Below, piece after piece: positions 55,754 to 64,000 of a stretch of DNA of 64,000 nucleotides; positions within the stretch are counted from its first letter, which is position 1, and each line of letters starts with the position of its first letter. The DNA comes from Xanthobacter flavus (lineage in GTDB: Bacteria; Pseudomonadota; Alphaproteobacteria; Rhizobiales; Xanthobacteraceae), in assembly GCF_017875275.1 (NCBI RefSeq), contig NZ_JAGGML010000001.1:3741001-3805000 (forward strand), written 5' to 3'. Below the pieces are notes generated by a model. The model was given only the letters and a program-made list of their open reading frames with translations, ran no database searches and had not been told where the DNA came from. The position numbers and the translations under genes are program-made.

Positions 55754-56986
55754 GTGTCGGACGGACCAGACGGGGCGCAGCCGCCCATGCCTCCCTCATC
55801 CGCGGGTGCCGCCGAAAGGCGCCCCAAGGGACGGATGCTCAAGACGATGGCCCTGACCGTGATGGCGGTCGCCGTGCTTGCGGCGGGAATCTTTTTCGTC
55901 GGCAGCAGACCCATTGCCGTCAACGTCGCCTCTCCCGAGCAAAACGTGCCGGTGCGGGTGTTCGGCCTGGGCACCGTCGAGGCCCAGGTGTTGTCCAAGA
56001 TCGGCTTCGAGGTCGGTGCGACCCTCACCGCGCTTCTGGCCGATCATGGGGACCGCGTGTCCCGGGGGCGGGTGCTTGCGCGTCTCGATGCGGGGGAGCA
56101 GGAGGCCAAGGTCGCCAAGGCGGTGGCCGCGGTGGAGATCGCCGAAGTCAACATCCGCCGCGCCGAGGCGAACCTCCAGAAGGCCAACGCCGTCTTCGCC
56201 CAGAAGCAGGTGGCCAACCGGCGCAAGCAAACCCTGGCGGGACGAGATATCGTCTCCCAGCAAGTCGCCGAGGAGACGCTGCTCGACGAGGCTGTCGCCA
56301 ATGCGGATGCGCTTGTGGCGCAAAGCGAGCTTGCAAGCGCCAAGGCCCAGCTCGCCGATGCGCGCGGCCAGCTGCAGTTTGAGCAGACCATGCTGCGCCA
56401 TCGCACGCTGGTCGCGCCCTACGACGCCATCGTCATCGCGCGCCACAAGGAGGCCGGCAGCGTCGTCAATCCGGGGGAGCCCATCTTTTCCCTCGTGGCG
56501 GTCGGCACCTATTGGGGGCTGGCCTATGTGGACGAGGCGCGTGCCGGCTTCATCGAGGAGGGCCAGCGCGTGGAGGCCCGCAGGCGCTCAACCCCGCAGC
56601 AGAGCTTCGCCGGGCGCGTGGCGCGCATCGGCCTTGAAAGCGACCGTGTCACGGAGGAGCGACGCATCTATGTGAAGGGAGACAATCCTCCGCCCCGCAT
56701 CTTCCTTGGCGAGCAAGTCGAGTTCTGGATCTCCGTCGCCACCCTCGACAAGGCCCTGCTCGTTCCGGAAGCCGCCGTGCAAGGCTATGACGGGCGGGAA
56801 GGCAAGGTCTGGACCGTGGAGCAGGGACGCCTCAAGCGCCGTCTCGTCGCCTTTCGCCATCGCACCGAGGATGGGCGGCTCGAAATCGTCGGCGGCCTTC
56901 CCGCGGGAGCGCTTGTGGTCACCCAGGTCGATCCGGCCTTCAAGGAGGGCGGCGCCGCGCGCGCCATCGGGGCCGGCGCCCCATGA
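55754..56986 (+). CDS. HlyD-family periplasmic adaptor of an ABC exporter
   Basis: About 410 residues: a single N-terminal membrane helix (about residues 32-52), a biotinyl-lipoyl half motif, a coiled-coil hairpin (about residues 105-205), and a barrel/MP region. GTG at 55754 is chosen for the near-perfect AGGAGGTGA upstream. It overlaps the FtsX-type permease (ATGA). The set resembles DevBCA/MacAB-type exporters. Confidence 0.85.
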   Translation: MSDGPDGAQPPMPPSSAGAAERRPKGRMLKTMALTVMAVAVLAAGIFFVGSRPIAVNVASPEQNVPVRVFGLGTVEAQVLSKIGFEVGATLTALLADHGDRVSRGRVLARLDAGEQEAKVAKAVAAVEIAEVNIRRAEANLQKANAVFAQKQVANRRKQTLAGRDIVSQQVAEETLLDEAVANADALVAQSELASAKAQLADARGQLQFEQTMLRHRTLVAPYDAIVIARHKEAGSVVNPGEPIFSLVAVGTYWGLAYVDEARAGFIEEGQRVEARRRSTPQQSFAGRVARIGLESDRVTEERRIYVKGDNPPPRIFLGEQVEFWISVATLDKALLVPEAAVQGYDGREGKVWTVEQGRLKRRLVAFRHRTEDGRLEIVGGLPAGALVVTQVDPAFKEGGAARAIGAGAP

Positions 56987-58116
56987 ACCTCGCCTACCGC
57001 GACATTTGCCACAACCTCGGACGCTTCTTGCTCACCTGCCTGGGGCTCGCCCTTCTGCTTGGGGTGGTGATGGCGATGATCGGAATTTATCGCGGCATCG
57101 TCGTTGACGCCCTGACCATATCCCGTGCGCCGGCGGTCGATCTCTGGGTCGTGGAAGCCAACTCGCGCGGTCCGTTCGCCGAGGCGTCCCGCATTCCAGG
57201 CGACGTTCGCGAAGCGGTGGCGCGCATTGCCGGCGTGACCGCGGCAGGCGGCATCACCTACCAGACCGTCGAGGCGGAGCATCAAGGCCGCAAGCTCCGC
57301 CTCTATGTCATCGGCTACGAGCCCACCCGGCCAGGGGGCCCGCCGGAGATCGTGGAAGGACGCGCCATCGTGCGCAGCCATTTCGAGATGGTCGCAGACC
57401 AGGCGAGCGGACTTGTTCTCGGCGACCGGATCGAGCTCGGGCGCAACACGTTCGCGGTCGTCGGCCTGACCCGGCACCAGGTCAATTCCGGCGGCGACCC
57501 GGCTGTCTACATCACCTTGGGGGATGCGCAGAAGCTGCAGTTCGATCTTGGTCCGCCCGCGGCCCGCGTCCAGATCGCGCGTGGAACCGCCGGGGCCGGT
57601 CGCGACACGGTGAATGCCGTCATCGCGCGCGTTCAGCCCAATGCGTCAGTGGATGCCGTGGCGGAGACGGTTCGTCGATGGAAGCACTTTTCGGCCATCA
57701 CACAGGCGGAACAGGAGGACATTCTGTCCCGCTCGCTTGTCGATCGCGCCCGACGCCAGATCGGGCTGTTCACGACAATCCTGCTCTTTGTGTCTGCGGT
57801 TATCATCGCCCTCATCATCTATACGATGACCATGGAAAAGCTGAAGCAGATCGCGACGCTCAAGCTGATCGGCGCCCCCGACCGCACGATCGTCCTGATG
57901 ATCGTGCAGCAGGCGCTGGCGCTCGGCCTGATCGGGTTCGCGCTCGGGACGGCCATGATCCTCGCCATCAAGGATCATTTCCCGCGTCGGGTGGTCCTCG
58001 AGGCGGACAATGTGGCCGGGCTCGGCCTGATCGTGCTTGCGGTCTGCATCGCGTCGAGCGGCCTGGGTGTTCGCGCGGCCTTGCGGGTTGATCCCGCCAC
58101 AGCGCTCGGAGGCTAG
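56983..58116 (+). CDS. FtsX/DevC-like ABC exporter permease
   Basis: 377 residues: an N-terminal membrane helix (NLGRFLLTCLGLALLLGVVMAMIG), a large periplasmic domain (about residues 45-240) and three C-terminal helices, the FtsX/MacB topology. DevC-type similarity is strongest. It lies between an HlyD adaptor and an ATPase and probably exports a lipid, peptide or metal-stress-related compound. Confidence 0.85.
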   Translation: MNLAYRDICHNLGRFLLTCLGLALLLGVVMAMIGIYRGIVVDALTISRAPAVDLWVVEANSRGPFAEASRIPGDVREAVARIAGVTAAGGITYQTVEAEHQGRKLRLYVIGYEPTRPGGPPEIVEGRAIVRSHFEMVADQASGLVLGDRIELGRNTFAVVGLTRHQVNSGGDPAVYITLGDAQKLQFDLGPPAARVQIARGTAGAGRDTVNAVIARVQPNASVDAVAETVRRWKHFSAITQAEQEDILSRSLVDRARRQIGLFTTILLFVSAVIIALIIYTMTMEKLKQIATLKLIGAPDRTIVLMIVQQALALGLIGFALGTAMILAIKDHFPRRVVLEADNVAGLGLIVLAVCIASSGLGVRAALRVDPATALGG

Positions 58117-58120
58117 GCAC

Positions 58121-58834
58121 ATGCCATTGGCCGGTGATCCCCTGGTTCGCCTCGATCACATCTCCAAGCATTTCGGCACGGGAACAACGCGTGTCGATGC
58201 CCTGCGCGACGTCTCGCTGACGGTCTACCCGCGCCAGGTCGTGGCTCTGCTGGGTCCGTCAGGCTCCGGCAAGACGACGCTGCTGAACGTGATCGGCTGC
58301 ATCCTCGGCGCCTCGTCCGGGTCGATGGCGCTCGATGGCGAGCGCGTGATCGAGGATGGGCGCTGGCTGAGGTCCGATCTCAGGCGTCTGCGGCTGGACA
58401 AGATCGGCTTCATTTTCCAGTTCCACAACCTGATTCCGTTTCTCGACGCAACCGAGAATGTGGCCCTCGTCCTGCGCCTGGCCGGCAAGGATGCCGAGAC
58501 CGCCCGGGCACGCGCGATCGAGCTCCTCGACTATCTGGAGGTCGGCAATCGACGCTCGGCGATGCCGGCCAAGCTCTCGGGCGGGGAGGCGCAGCGTGTC
58601 GCGATCGCCCGCGCGCTGGCCAATCGCCCACGCATCATCCTGGCTGACGAGCCGACCGCGGCCCTCGACTCCAAGCGCGCCGGGATCGTCATGGACCTCT
58701 TGCGCAAGGTCGCCATCGATCAGAATGCCGCGATCATCGCCGTCACCCACGATGAGAAGATCTTTGATCGCTTCGACCGCATCTTCGCCCTGCGCGATGG
58801 CCGGCTGGAAGCCGATGAGACTTCGCCCGCCTGA
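58121..58834 (+). CDS. ABC exporter ATP-binding protein (DevA/LolD/MacB type)
   Basis: 237 residues: Walker A GPSGSGKT, a signature LSGGEAQRV, Walker B ILADEPTAALD, and H loop VTHDEK. It energises the FtsX-type permease four bases upstream. The motifs are complete. Confidence 0.92.
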   Translation: MPLAGDPLVRLDHISKHFGTGTTRVDALRDVSLTVYPRQVVALLGPSGSGKTTLLNVIGCILGASSGSMALDGERVIEDGRWLRSDLRRLRLDKIGFIFQFHNLIPFLDATENVALVLRLAGKDAETARARAIELLDYLEVGNRRSAMPAKLSGGEAQRVAIARALANRPRIILADEPTAALDSKRAGIVMDLLRKVAIDQNAAIIAVTHDEKIFDRFDRIFALRDGRLEADETSPA

Positions 58835-58855
58835 GGTCCCGCGACGCCCCTGCCC

Positions 58856-59353
58856 TCAGGCGCCGGGACGCACCATTCGCAGCAAGACGCCGCTCTTCAG
58901 CACGCTCTGGTGAAAGAGGACCGCGAGAACGTGAAGGGCGATCAGCGCCAGCAGAACCACCTTCAGCACAGTGTGGGCGCCGGCCGCGGGCCGGACATCG
59001 GCAAACCAGGCGAGCGCGCCGGACACCGACAGGGCGATCAGCACGCCATAGAAAGCAAGGTGTGTCACCTGGGCCAGCAGATGCAACGCCGGGGGTTCCC
59101 GCTCGGGCAGCGGCGGGACGCCGCGCGTCGCGCGCAGGGCGATGCGCCACAGGACCAGCACGAGGATGAGGGCGCCTCCCGCCACATGGGCGAGCACCAG
59201 CGGGTCGAACCCATAGGCCGTGCCCTGCACATAAGCGCTCCAGGCCTCGGCGATGGCATCGTTGATAAGATATTGGGCGGCCACAAGGGCCGCGACCGCC
59301 CAATGCAGGGCGATCTGTGTGCGGGAATAGCCGGCGGCGACGGGGACGGTCAT
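58856..59353 (-). CDS. cytochrome b561 family membrane protein
   Basis: About 165 residues with four membrane helices and the b561 histidines (ALHWAVAALVAAQY; THLAFYGVLIALSVSGALAWF; LLALIALHVLAVLFHQ). It is a diheme b-type membrane electron carrier. ATG at 59353 is supported by comparison with the decayed copy at 41958. It lies downstream of the EF-hand gene, 62 bases apart. Confidence 0.87.
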   Translation of the reverse strand: MTVPVAAGYSRTQIALHWAVAALVAAQYLINDAIAEAWSAYVQGTAYGFDPLVLAHVAGGALILVLVLWRIALRATRGVPPLPEREPPALHLLAQVTHLAFYGVLIALSVSGALAWFADVRPAAGAHTVLKVVLLALIALHVLAVLFHQSVLKSGVLLRMVRPGA

Positions 59354-59415
59354 GTCTTTGCCTTTCCGTATCGGGGGATGGGGCGGACCCGGCGCGGGGC
59401 CGCCCCGGCTCCGGA

Positions 59416-59961
59416 TCAGTTCCCCGGCTTGGTGCCGGGCGCCGCCTGCTGGCCGTGCCACGCCTGCATCCGCGCCATCATCTGGGCGGGGAAGCGCATC
59501 TCCTCGGCGCTCAGCTGGCCGTCGCCATTGGCGTCGAGCATGGCGAAGGGGCGGTCGGCCATGGTCTTCGTCACCTCGGCGAAGAGCTTGCCGAACTCCT
59601 CGCGGGACAAGGTGCCGTTGCCGTCGCCATCATGGCTCGCCCGCAGCTTCTCGATGCCGGCTTCCGCCTCGGCGACGGTCACGGTGCCGTTCCCATCGGC
59701 GTCGAAGGTCATGAAGAGCTGCGCGGCGGCGAAGCGGCCCATGGGCCCATGCATGCCGCCGCCCATGCGCCCACCCATTGGGCCGTTCATGGGGCCACCC
59801 GTGCCCTGCCAGCCCGGGCCGCCATGGCCGCCCATCATGCCAAAGCCGGGACCGCCGCCCCAGCAGCCGCCCGGGCCGCCGGCAATGGCGGGGATCGAGA
59901 CCGCCCCCACCACGGCAATGGCGGCGACGGCCCCCAGGATCGCGAGCGTCTTGCGTTTCAT
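59416..59961 (-). CDS. exported EF-hand protein
   Basis: 181 residues. A signal peptide (about residues 1-27) is followed by a Gly/Met-rich region, then three EF-hand loops: DADGNGTVTVAE (87-98), DGDGNGTLSREE (111-122) and DANGDGQLSAEE (143-154). It probably binds calcium in the periplasm. The Met-rich part resembles the Spy-like protein nearby. Likely cotranscribed with b561. Divergent from the response-regulator gene. Confidence 0.87.
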   Translation of the reverse strand: MKRKTLAILGAVAAIAVVGAVSIPAIAGGPGGCWGGGPGFGMMGGHGGPGWQGTGGPMNGPMGGRMGGGMHGPMGRFAAAQLFMTFDADGNGTVTVAEAEAGIEKLRASHDGDGNGTLSREEFGKLFAEVTKTMADRPFAMLDANGDGQLSAEEMRFPAQMMARMQAWHGQQAAPGTKPGN

Positions 59962-60133
59962 GTCCTCACCTCATCGGTTGTGCATTTCGATGGGGGGAGG
60001 ATGGGCGGGCTGCGTCGCGGCAGGATATCGGCGGAAGGGGCGAAGTGTATCGCTCTGTCGCATGCCCCTGCCTTCGCGACCGGACGCGACATTTGGTTTT
60101 CCGGGTCGCCCAAGGAGGCGCTAAACCTGCCCC

Positions 60134-60868
60134 ATGGCAGAGCACCCTCACATTCCCCACATCCTGGTCGTGGACGATCACCGCGAGATCCGCGACGCGG
60201 TCGGCCGGTACCTGGAGAAGAACGGGCTGAGGGCGACCACCGCGAAGTCGGCGGCCGAGATGGACGAGCATCTGCGGAGCGGACGCTTCGATCTCGTGAT
60301 CCTCGACGTGATGATGCCGGGCGAGGACGGGCTGTCGGCGGCGCGTCGCCTGAGCGCTGCGGGCGGCCCACCGATCCTCATGCTCAGCGCGCTGGCGGAG
60401 GAGACCGACCGGGTGGTCGGCCTCGAAATCGGCGCGGACGACTATCTGGTGAAGCCCTTCAGCCCCCGCGAGCTGCTGGCCCGGGTAAAAGCCATCCTGC
60501 GCCGCAGCGAGCGGCCGGAACTGCTGGCGGGCGCCCTCGGCGGGCGCAAGCTGGTCTTTGCCGGCTGGGTCCTCGATACCGACAGCCGCCAGCTCGCGCA
60601 TGAAACGGACGGACGGGAGGTCGCCCTCACCACCGCCGAATTCAAGCTGCTGGTGGCCTTTCTGGAGCGCCCCCGGTTCGTGCTCTCCCGCGACCAACTC
60701 ATGGACCTCACCAGCGGCCGCAGCGCCGACGCCTTCGACCGCACCATCGACAACCAGGTCAGCCGCCTGCGCCGCAAGATCGAGGCGAACCCCGCCGAGC
60801 CGAAGATCATCACCACCATTCGGGCGGGCGGCTACAGCCTCGCCGCCGATGTGCGGGAGGCGAGATGA
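60134..60868 (+). CDS. OmpR-family response regulator
   Basis: 244 residues. The receiver domain has Asp14/Asp15 acidic pocket residues (LVVDDH), phospho-acceptor Asp58 (VILDVMMPG) and Lys107 (YLVKPF). A C-terminal winged helix follows (LTTAEFKLLVAFLERP...DRTIDNQVSRLRRKIE). It overlaps the kinase gene (ATGA). It may control the divergent EF-hand/b561 genes; this is inference from position. Confidence 0.93.
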   Translation: MAEHPHIPHILVVDDHREIRDAVGRYLEKNGLRATTAKSAAEMDEHLRSGRFDLVILDVMMPGEDGLSAARRLSAAGGPPILMLSALAEETDRVVGLEIGADDYLVKPFSPRELLARVKAILRRSERPELLAGALGGRKLVFAGWVLDTDSRQLAHETDGREVALTTAEFKLLVAFLERPRFVLSRDQLMDLTSGRSADAFDRTIDNQVSRLRRKIEANPAEPKIITTIRAGGYSLAADVREAR

Positions 60869-62265
60869 GGCCGCTTCTCCCCAAGAGCTTTCTGCCCAAG
60901 AGCCTTTTGCCCAGGAGCCTTCTGGCCCAGGTGGCCCTGCTTTCGGTGGCGGCCATGGTCCTCGGCCAGATCGCCAGCTTCTGGCTGTTCACGGCGGAGC
61001 GGGGCGCGATCATCCGGGCGGATCAGCGCGCCATGGCCGTCGAGCACGCAGTGCGGCTCGCAAGGCTGGTCGATGGGGCGCCCGTGCCCGTGCGCGGCGA
61101 ACTGGTGGAGGCTGCCACCTCCCGCGCCCTGCGCTTCGTGCTCTCCCCCGATCCTGCGGTGCCCGAGGGCCGTTCGGATATTGCGGTGGACTGGCCCGGC
61201 GCCCGCGCGCAGGAGGCCTGGGACACCTCCCATCACGGCCATGGGCCACCCGCCCCCATGCGATGGCTGAGGGACTACGGCATCGCCCCGGCCGAGCCGC
61301 GCCTTTCGCTGCCGCTCGCGGATGGCCTCTGGCTCAACGCCGCCGCCCGGCTGGAGCGGCCCGGCATGCACCTGCCGCCCCAGGCGCTTGCCTCGACCCT
61401 GCTGACGCTGCTGCTGCTTCTCGGCGCGCTCTGGCTGGGGCTCAAGCGGATCACCGGCCCCCTGCGCAAGCTGGCTCAGGCCGCCGATGCGTTCGGGCTC
61501 GGCGCCGAGCCGCCTCCTTTGCCCCGTGGGGGACCGCGCGAGGTGCGCGCGCTCGCCGAGGCTTTGGCCCGGATGCATGAGCGGCTCTACAAGATGATCG
61601 GCGAGCGCACACGCATGCTGGCGGCGCTCGGCCACGATCTGCGCTCGCCCATCACCGCCTTGCGGCTGCGGGCGGAGATGGTGGAGGACGACGAGATCCG
61701 CGAGCGCATGGCCCTCATCCTCAACGAGATGCAGGAGATGACCGAGGCCACCTTGGCCTTCGCGCGCGGCGTATCGGTGGCCGAACCCCTGGAGCCGGTG
61801 GACCTGAACGGCCTCCTGGCCGATCTTGCGGCGGAGCTTTCCGCCTCGGGCCCGCCCGTCACCCTCGTTGTGTCGGCGCCGCACGTCCTCCCGCTCCGCC
61901 GGATGGCCCTGCGCCGCGCCCTGCGCAACCTGCTGGAGAACGCCCAGCGCTATGGCGCGGGCGCGACGGTCGGGATCAGCCCTGCCGGGACAGAGACCTT
62001 CGTCACCATCGACGATGCCGGACCGGGCATTCCGGAAGCGGATCTGGAGCGGGTGTTCGACCCCTTCGAGCGGCTGGAAACCTCCCGCTCGCGCGAGACC
62101 GGCGGCGCAGGTCTCGGCCTTCCCATCGCCCGTGCCATCCTGCGCGCCCATGGGGGCGAGGTGAGCCTGTCCAACCGGCCGGACGGCGGGCTGCGGGCAA
62201 CGGTCCGCCTGCCGGCGGCGAACCAAGCGGCCAAGGCTCGGGCGAACGCGTCGCGTGAGCCGTAG
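60865..62265 (+). CDS. sensor histidine kinase
   Basis: 466 residues: membrane helix at about 20-45, a periplasmic sensor region with a TSHHGHGPP His cluster (about 121-129), a second helix at about 175-195, HAMP, and the H-box GHDLRSPITALR with phospho-acceptor His257. N, G1 and G2 boxes follow (LRNLLENAQRY; IDDAGPGIPE; GLGLPIARAIL). The N-terminus is built from a 15-bp tandem repeat. The His cluster could bind metal. Confidence 0.92.
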   Translation: MRPLLPKSFLPKSLLPRSLLAQVALLSVAAMVLGQIASFWLFTAERGAIIRADQRAMAVEHAVRLARLVDGAPVPVRGELVEAATSRALRFVLSPDPAVPEGRSDIAVDWPGARAQEAWDTSHHGHGPPAPMRWLRDYGIAPAEPRLSLPLADGLWLNAAARLERPGMHLPPQALASTLLTLLLLLGALWLGLKRITGPLRKLAQAADAFGLGAEPPPLPRGGPREVRALAEALARMHERLYKMIGERTRMLAALGHDLRSPITALRLRAEMVEDDEIRERMALILNEMQEMTEATLAFARGVSVAEPLEPVDLNGLLADLAAELSASGPPVTLVVSAPHVLPLRRMALRRALRNLLENAQRYGAGATVGISPAGTETFVTIDDAGPGIPEADLERVFDPFERLETSRSRETGGAGLGLPIARAILRAHGGEVSLSNRPDGGLRATVRLPAANQAAKARANASREP

Positions 62266-62341
62266 ACGTCTCGCCCCGCCGCGCGCCAGCCGAGCCAGCC
62301 GAGCGCGAGGACCGCGAGAGCGAGCCAGGGCAACAGCGGAG

Positions 62342-62430
62342 ATGCGGCGTCTGCGCCAGCCCGAGGACGCCAAGCTGAAGCGGATTGTGGCGAAACTGTT
62401 CCGGGACCAGGCGATGTTGCGGGACGGCGT
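62342..62430 (+). mobile_element. fragment of IS3-family transposase OrfA
   Basis: The frame reads MRRLRQPEDAKLKRIVAKLFRDQAMLRDGV, matching the C-terminal leucine-zipper of IS3-group OrfA (RRLxxLExEN-x-LKRLVADLxLDKxMLQDVV). Only about 30 residues remain; no inverted ends or orfB are visible. Confidence 0.6.
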
Positions 62431-62464
62431 ACCCCGTCAGACCAGCGAGCCGTGCCAAGACCGG

Positions 62465-63160
62465 TCATTCAGGTTCGTCGATGAGCGGATTTGGTCGAGC
62501 GAACCGACGCAAGGCTTCCACATCCCCAACATGGATCGAGGAGCCGGCGCTAGATACACCCAAATCCTTTAGCGTTGCGAACGCGCGGGAAAGATTTTCT
62601 GGCGTCATTCCGAGCAGAGAAGACAGCTTTCTCTTTTCGAAATCCAGCTCAATGACGCCTTCTGAACGATGATCTGCCATGTTCTGGATCAGCCAATTGG
62701 CAAGGCGCTCTGCGCCGGTGCGCAGCTTTTGATTCTTCAATTCCTTTATGGTGCAGCGATAGCCACGCGCCAGCTCGGTCACCACGGCGCTCCTGAAGCC
62801 GGCATCGGCCCCCAAGGCGGAGCGCACATGCTCGGCCGGAATCATGAGCAACTGGGATTTGCCCAGCGTTCGGGCTGATTGGAGGTAGGCCTGATCGTTG
62901 AGGACCGCCGCCAGAATGAAGGTTCCCATCGGGCGAACCAGACCGATCGTTGTCTCCCGTTCGCCATCGGCCGCGAACATCTCCACCAATCCGTCCACCA
63001 CCACGTGCAGGAAGTCGGCCCGGTCGGCTTCGTTGATGATGGTGACACCTGGCGGAAAGCGTTGAAGAAGGCCGGTCCGCATCATTCTGGCGAACGTCTC
63101 CTTCTTCGCCTCCCGAAACAAGGGGAGGTGCCTGACGGCATCGGCATCCTCGGGCTTCAT
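62465..63160 (-). CDS. CRP/FNR-family regulator (FixK/NnrR-like)
   Basis: About 231 residues: a cyclic-nucleotide-type beta barrel (about 15-120), a dimer helix, and a winged helix with recognition element MTPENLSRAF that keeps the Glu-xx-Ser-Arg contacts for TTGAT half-sites. It lacks the N-terminal cysteine cluster of FNR, so it is more like FixK/NnrR/DNR and may sense NO or be controlled by expression. GAGGAAAG precedes ATG 63160. Divergent from narK. Confidence 0.88.
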   Translation of the reverse strand: MKPEDADAVRHLPLFREAKKETFARMMRTGLLQRFPPGVTIINEADRADFLHVVVDGLVEMFAADGERETTIGLVRPMGTFILAAVLNDQAYLQSARTLGKSQLLMIPAEHVRSALGADAGFRSAVVTELARGYRCTIKELKNQKLRTGAERLANWLIQNMADHRSEGVIELDFEKRKLSSLLGMTPENLSRAFATLKDLGVSSAGSSIHVGDVEALRRFARPNPLIDEPE

Positions 63161-63203
63161 TCTTTCCTCACCTGCGGCGGAGCGAGAGACAATATCCCGA
63201 CAA

Positions 63204-63217
63204 TTGATAAATATCAA
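63204..63217. promoter_or_regulatory. perfect FNR/NnrR box (regulator-proximal)
   Basis: TTGATAAATATCAA, an exact TTGAT-N4-ATCAA site, 43 bases upstream of the CRP/FNR gene start. Position suits autoregulation. Confidence 0.8.
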
Positions 63218-63316
63218 TCGTTGAGGCGTATAGAATCAAACCAAGAACAATCAGATGTCTATTCTTCATGAAGCGAAATCATCCCATCGTCATCATCTCA
63301 GTTCATTGCATTGAAG

Positions 63317-63330
63317 CTGATACAAATCAA
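63317..63330. promoter_or_regulatory. near-perfect FNR/NnrR box (narK-proximal)
   Basis: CTGATACAAATCAA differs from TTGAT-N4-ATCAA at one base. It ends 74 bases before the narK start, compatible with an activator site centred near -41 of a promoter. Confidence 0.65.
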
Positions 63331-63404
63331 AGAACCCGGTAGCTTGATCAGGCAGTTTGCTGTCGCACGACGCAGCCGTGCTTTTGCAACGGGCGAGATC
63401 AAGC

Positions 63405-64000
63405 CATGCAACCCATTCGAGACGTGAGCGCCGCGGACCAGCGGACCTCCCTCGCCATGAGCACCATCGCCTTCACCGTATGCTTTGCGGTGTGGACGAT
63501 CTTTTCCATCATCGGCATCCGCATCCGCCAGGACCTGGGGCTTTCGGACACCCAGTTCGGCCTTCTGGTGGGAACGCCCATCCTCACCGGCTCGCTCATC
63601 CGCGTGGCGCTGGGCATCTGGACCGACCGCTACGGCGGGCGCGTGGTCTTCAGCCTGACCATGCTTGCAGCAGCCCTCGCCACCTTCCTCCTGACCTACG
63701 CCACCACCTATCCGCAATTCCTCCTCGCCGCCCTCGGCGTGGGCATTGCCGGCGGTTCGTTCGCGGTGGGCGTCGCCTATGTCTCGCGCTGGTACCCGCC
63801 GCAGAAGCAGGGCACGGCCCTGGGCATCTTCGGCGCCGGCAACGTGGGCGCTGCCGTCACCAAGTTCCTCGCTCCCTTCGTCCTCGTCGCCTATGGCTGG
63901 CAGATGGTGGCTCAGGTGTGGGCGGCGGCGCTGGTGGTGATGGCCATCGTGTTCTTCCTCACCACCAAGGATGATCCCGTGCTGGTGGAGCGTCGCCGCC
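63405..64000 (+). CDS. narK: NarK-type nitrate/nitrite MFS transporter (3' end outside window)
   Basis: First 198 residues of an MFS protein: SLAMSTIAFTVCFAVWTIFSIIGIRIRQDLGL, LLVGTPILTGSLIRVALGIWTDRYGGR and YVSRWYPPQKQGTALGIFGAGNVG are the NarK/NasA nitrate-signature regions. It imports nitrate or exchanges nitrite. The FNR boxes upstream suggest oxygen- or NO-dependent expression. Confidence 0.87.

Overview
The window is GC-rich (roughly two thirds G+C by eye) and reads as chromosome of an alphaproteobacterium in the order Hyphomicrobiales, plausibly Xanthobacteraceae. This rests on the gene families present (a malonate matAB/TRAP locus, a DUF2126/ATP-grasp/alpha-E cluster, Pr6Pr, FNR/NnrR next to narK). 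No rRNA or marker gene allows a firmer placement.

Bases 1-28250 look like core or long-resident DNA. They hold a hexuronate pair (kduD end plus kdgF-like cupin), yggT/yggU, accA, a lipoprotein L,D-transpeptidase, an FkbM methyltransferase, a Pr6Pr membrane protein, secA, an RND efflux pair, and a three-gene transglutaminase/ATP-grasp/alpha-E/transglutaminase cluster with a striking 4 x 35-bp tandem repeat before its last gene. Next is a complete malonate module: TRAP transporter matPQM, malonyl-CoA synthetase matB, malonyl-CoA decarboxylase matA, and the divergent GntR regulator matR. Malonate is imported, activated to malonyl-CoA and decarboxylated to acetyl-CoA.

Bases 28400-52600 are a mosaic accessory region. 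It opens at a tRNA hot spot: a 5' half of tRNA-Arg, an intact tRNA-Arg(CCG), and a 3' tRNA fragment. Decayed pieces follow (3-hydroxyisobutyryl-CoA hydrolase tail, universal-stress-protein tail) among intact genes. One likely operon joins an oxoprolinase/hydantoinase fusion, a class I amidotransferase, a DUF1445 (D-glutamate cyclase-type) protein and a full branched-chain-type ABC importer, and looks like uptake and use of a lactam or hydantoin-like compound. A decayed second copy of the cytochrome b561/EF-hand segment lies at 41.9-42.2 kb. After it come a DUF1326/DUF2182 pair and a second ABC importer operon whose livH is truncated and which carries an M20 deacylase and an XRE-cupin regulator. 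That operon abuts the wreck of an integrative/conjugative element: DUF932, parB fused out of frame to the tail of traG, and a CopG-type gene. A ParDE toxin-antitoxin pair follows.

Bases 52600-62300 are an envelope and metal/redox-flavoured block: OsmC, thioredoxin-like protein, COG0701 permease and ArsR; a Spy-like Met-rich protein with an HlyD/FtsX/ATPase exporter; cytochrome b561, an EF-hand protein and an OmpR-type two-component system. The right end has an IS3-like fragment and a CRP/FNR regulator divergent from narK, with two FNR-type boxes between them, pointing to oxygen- or NO-controlled nitrate/nitrite transport.
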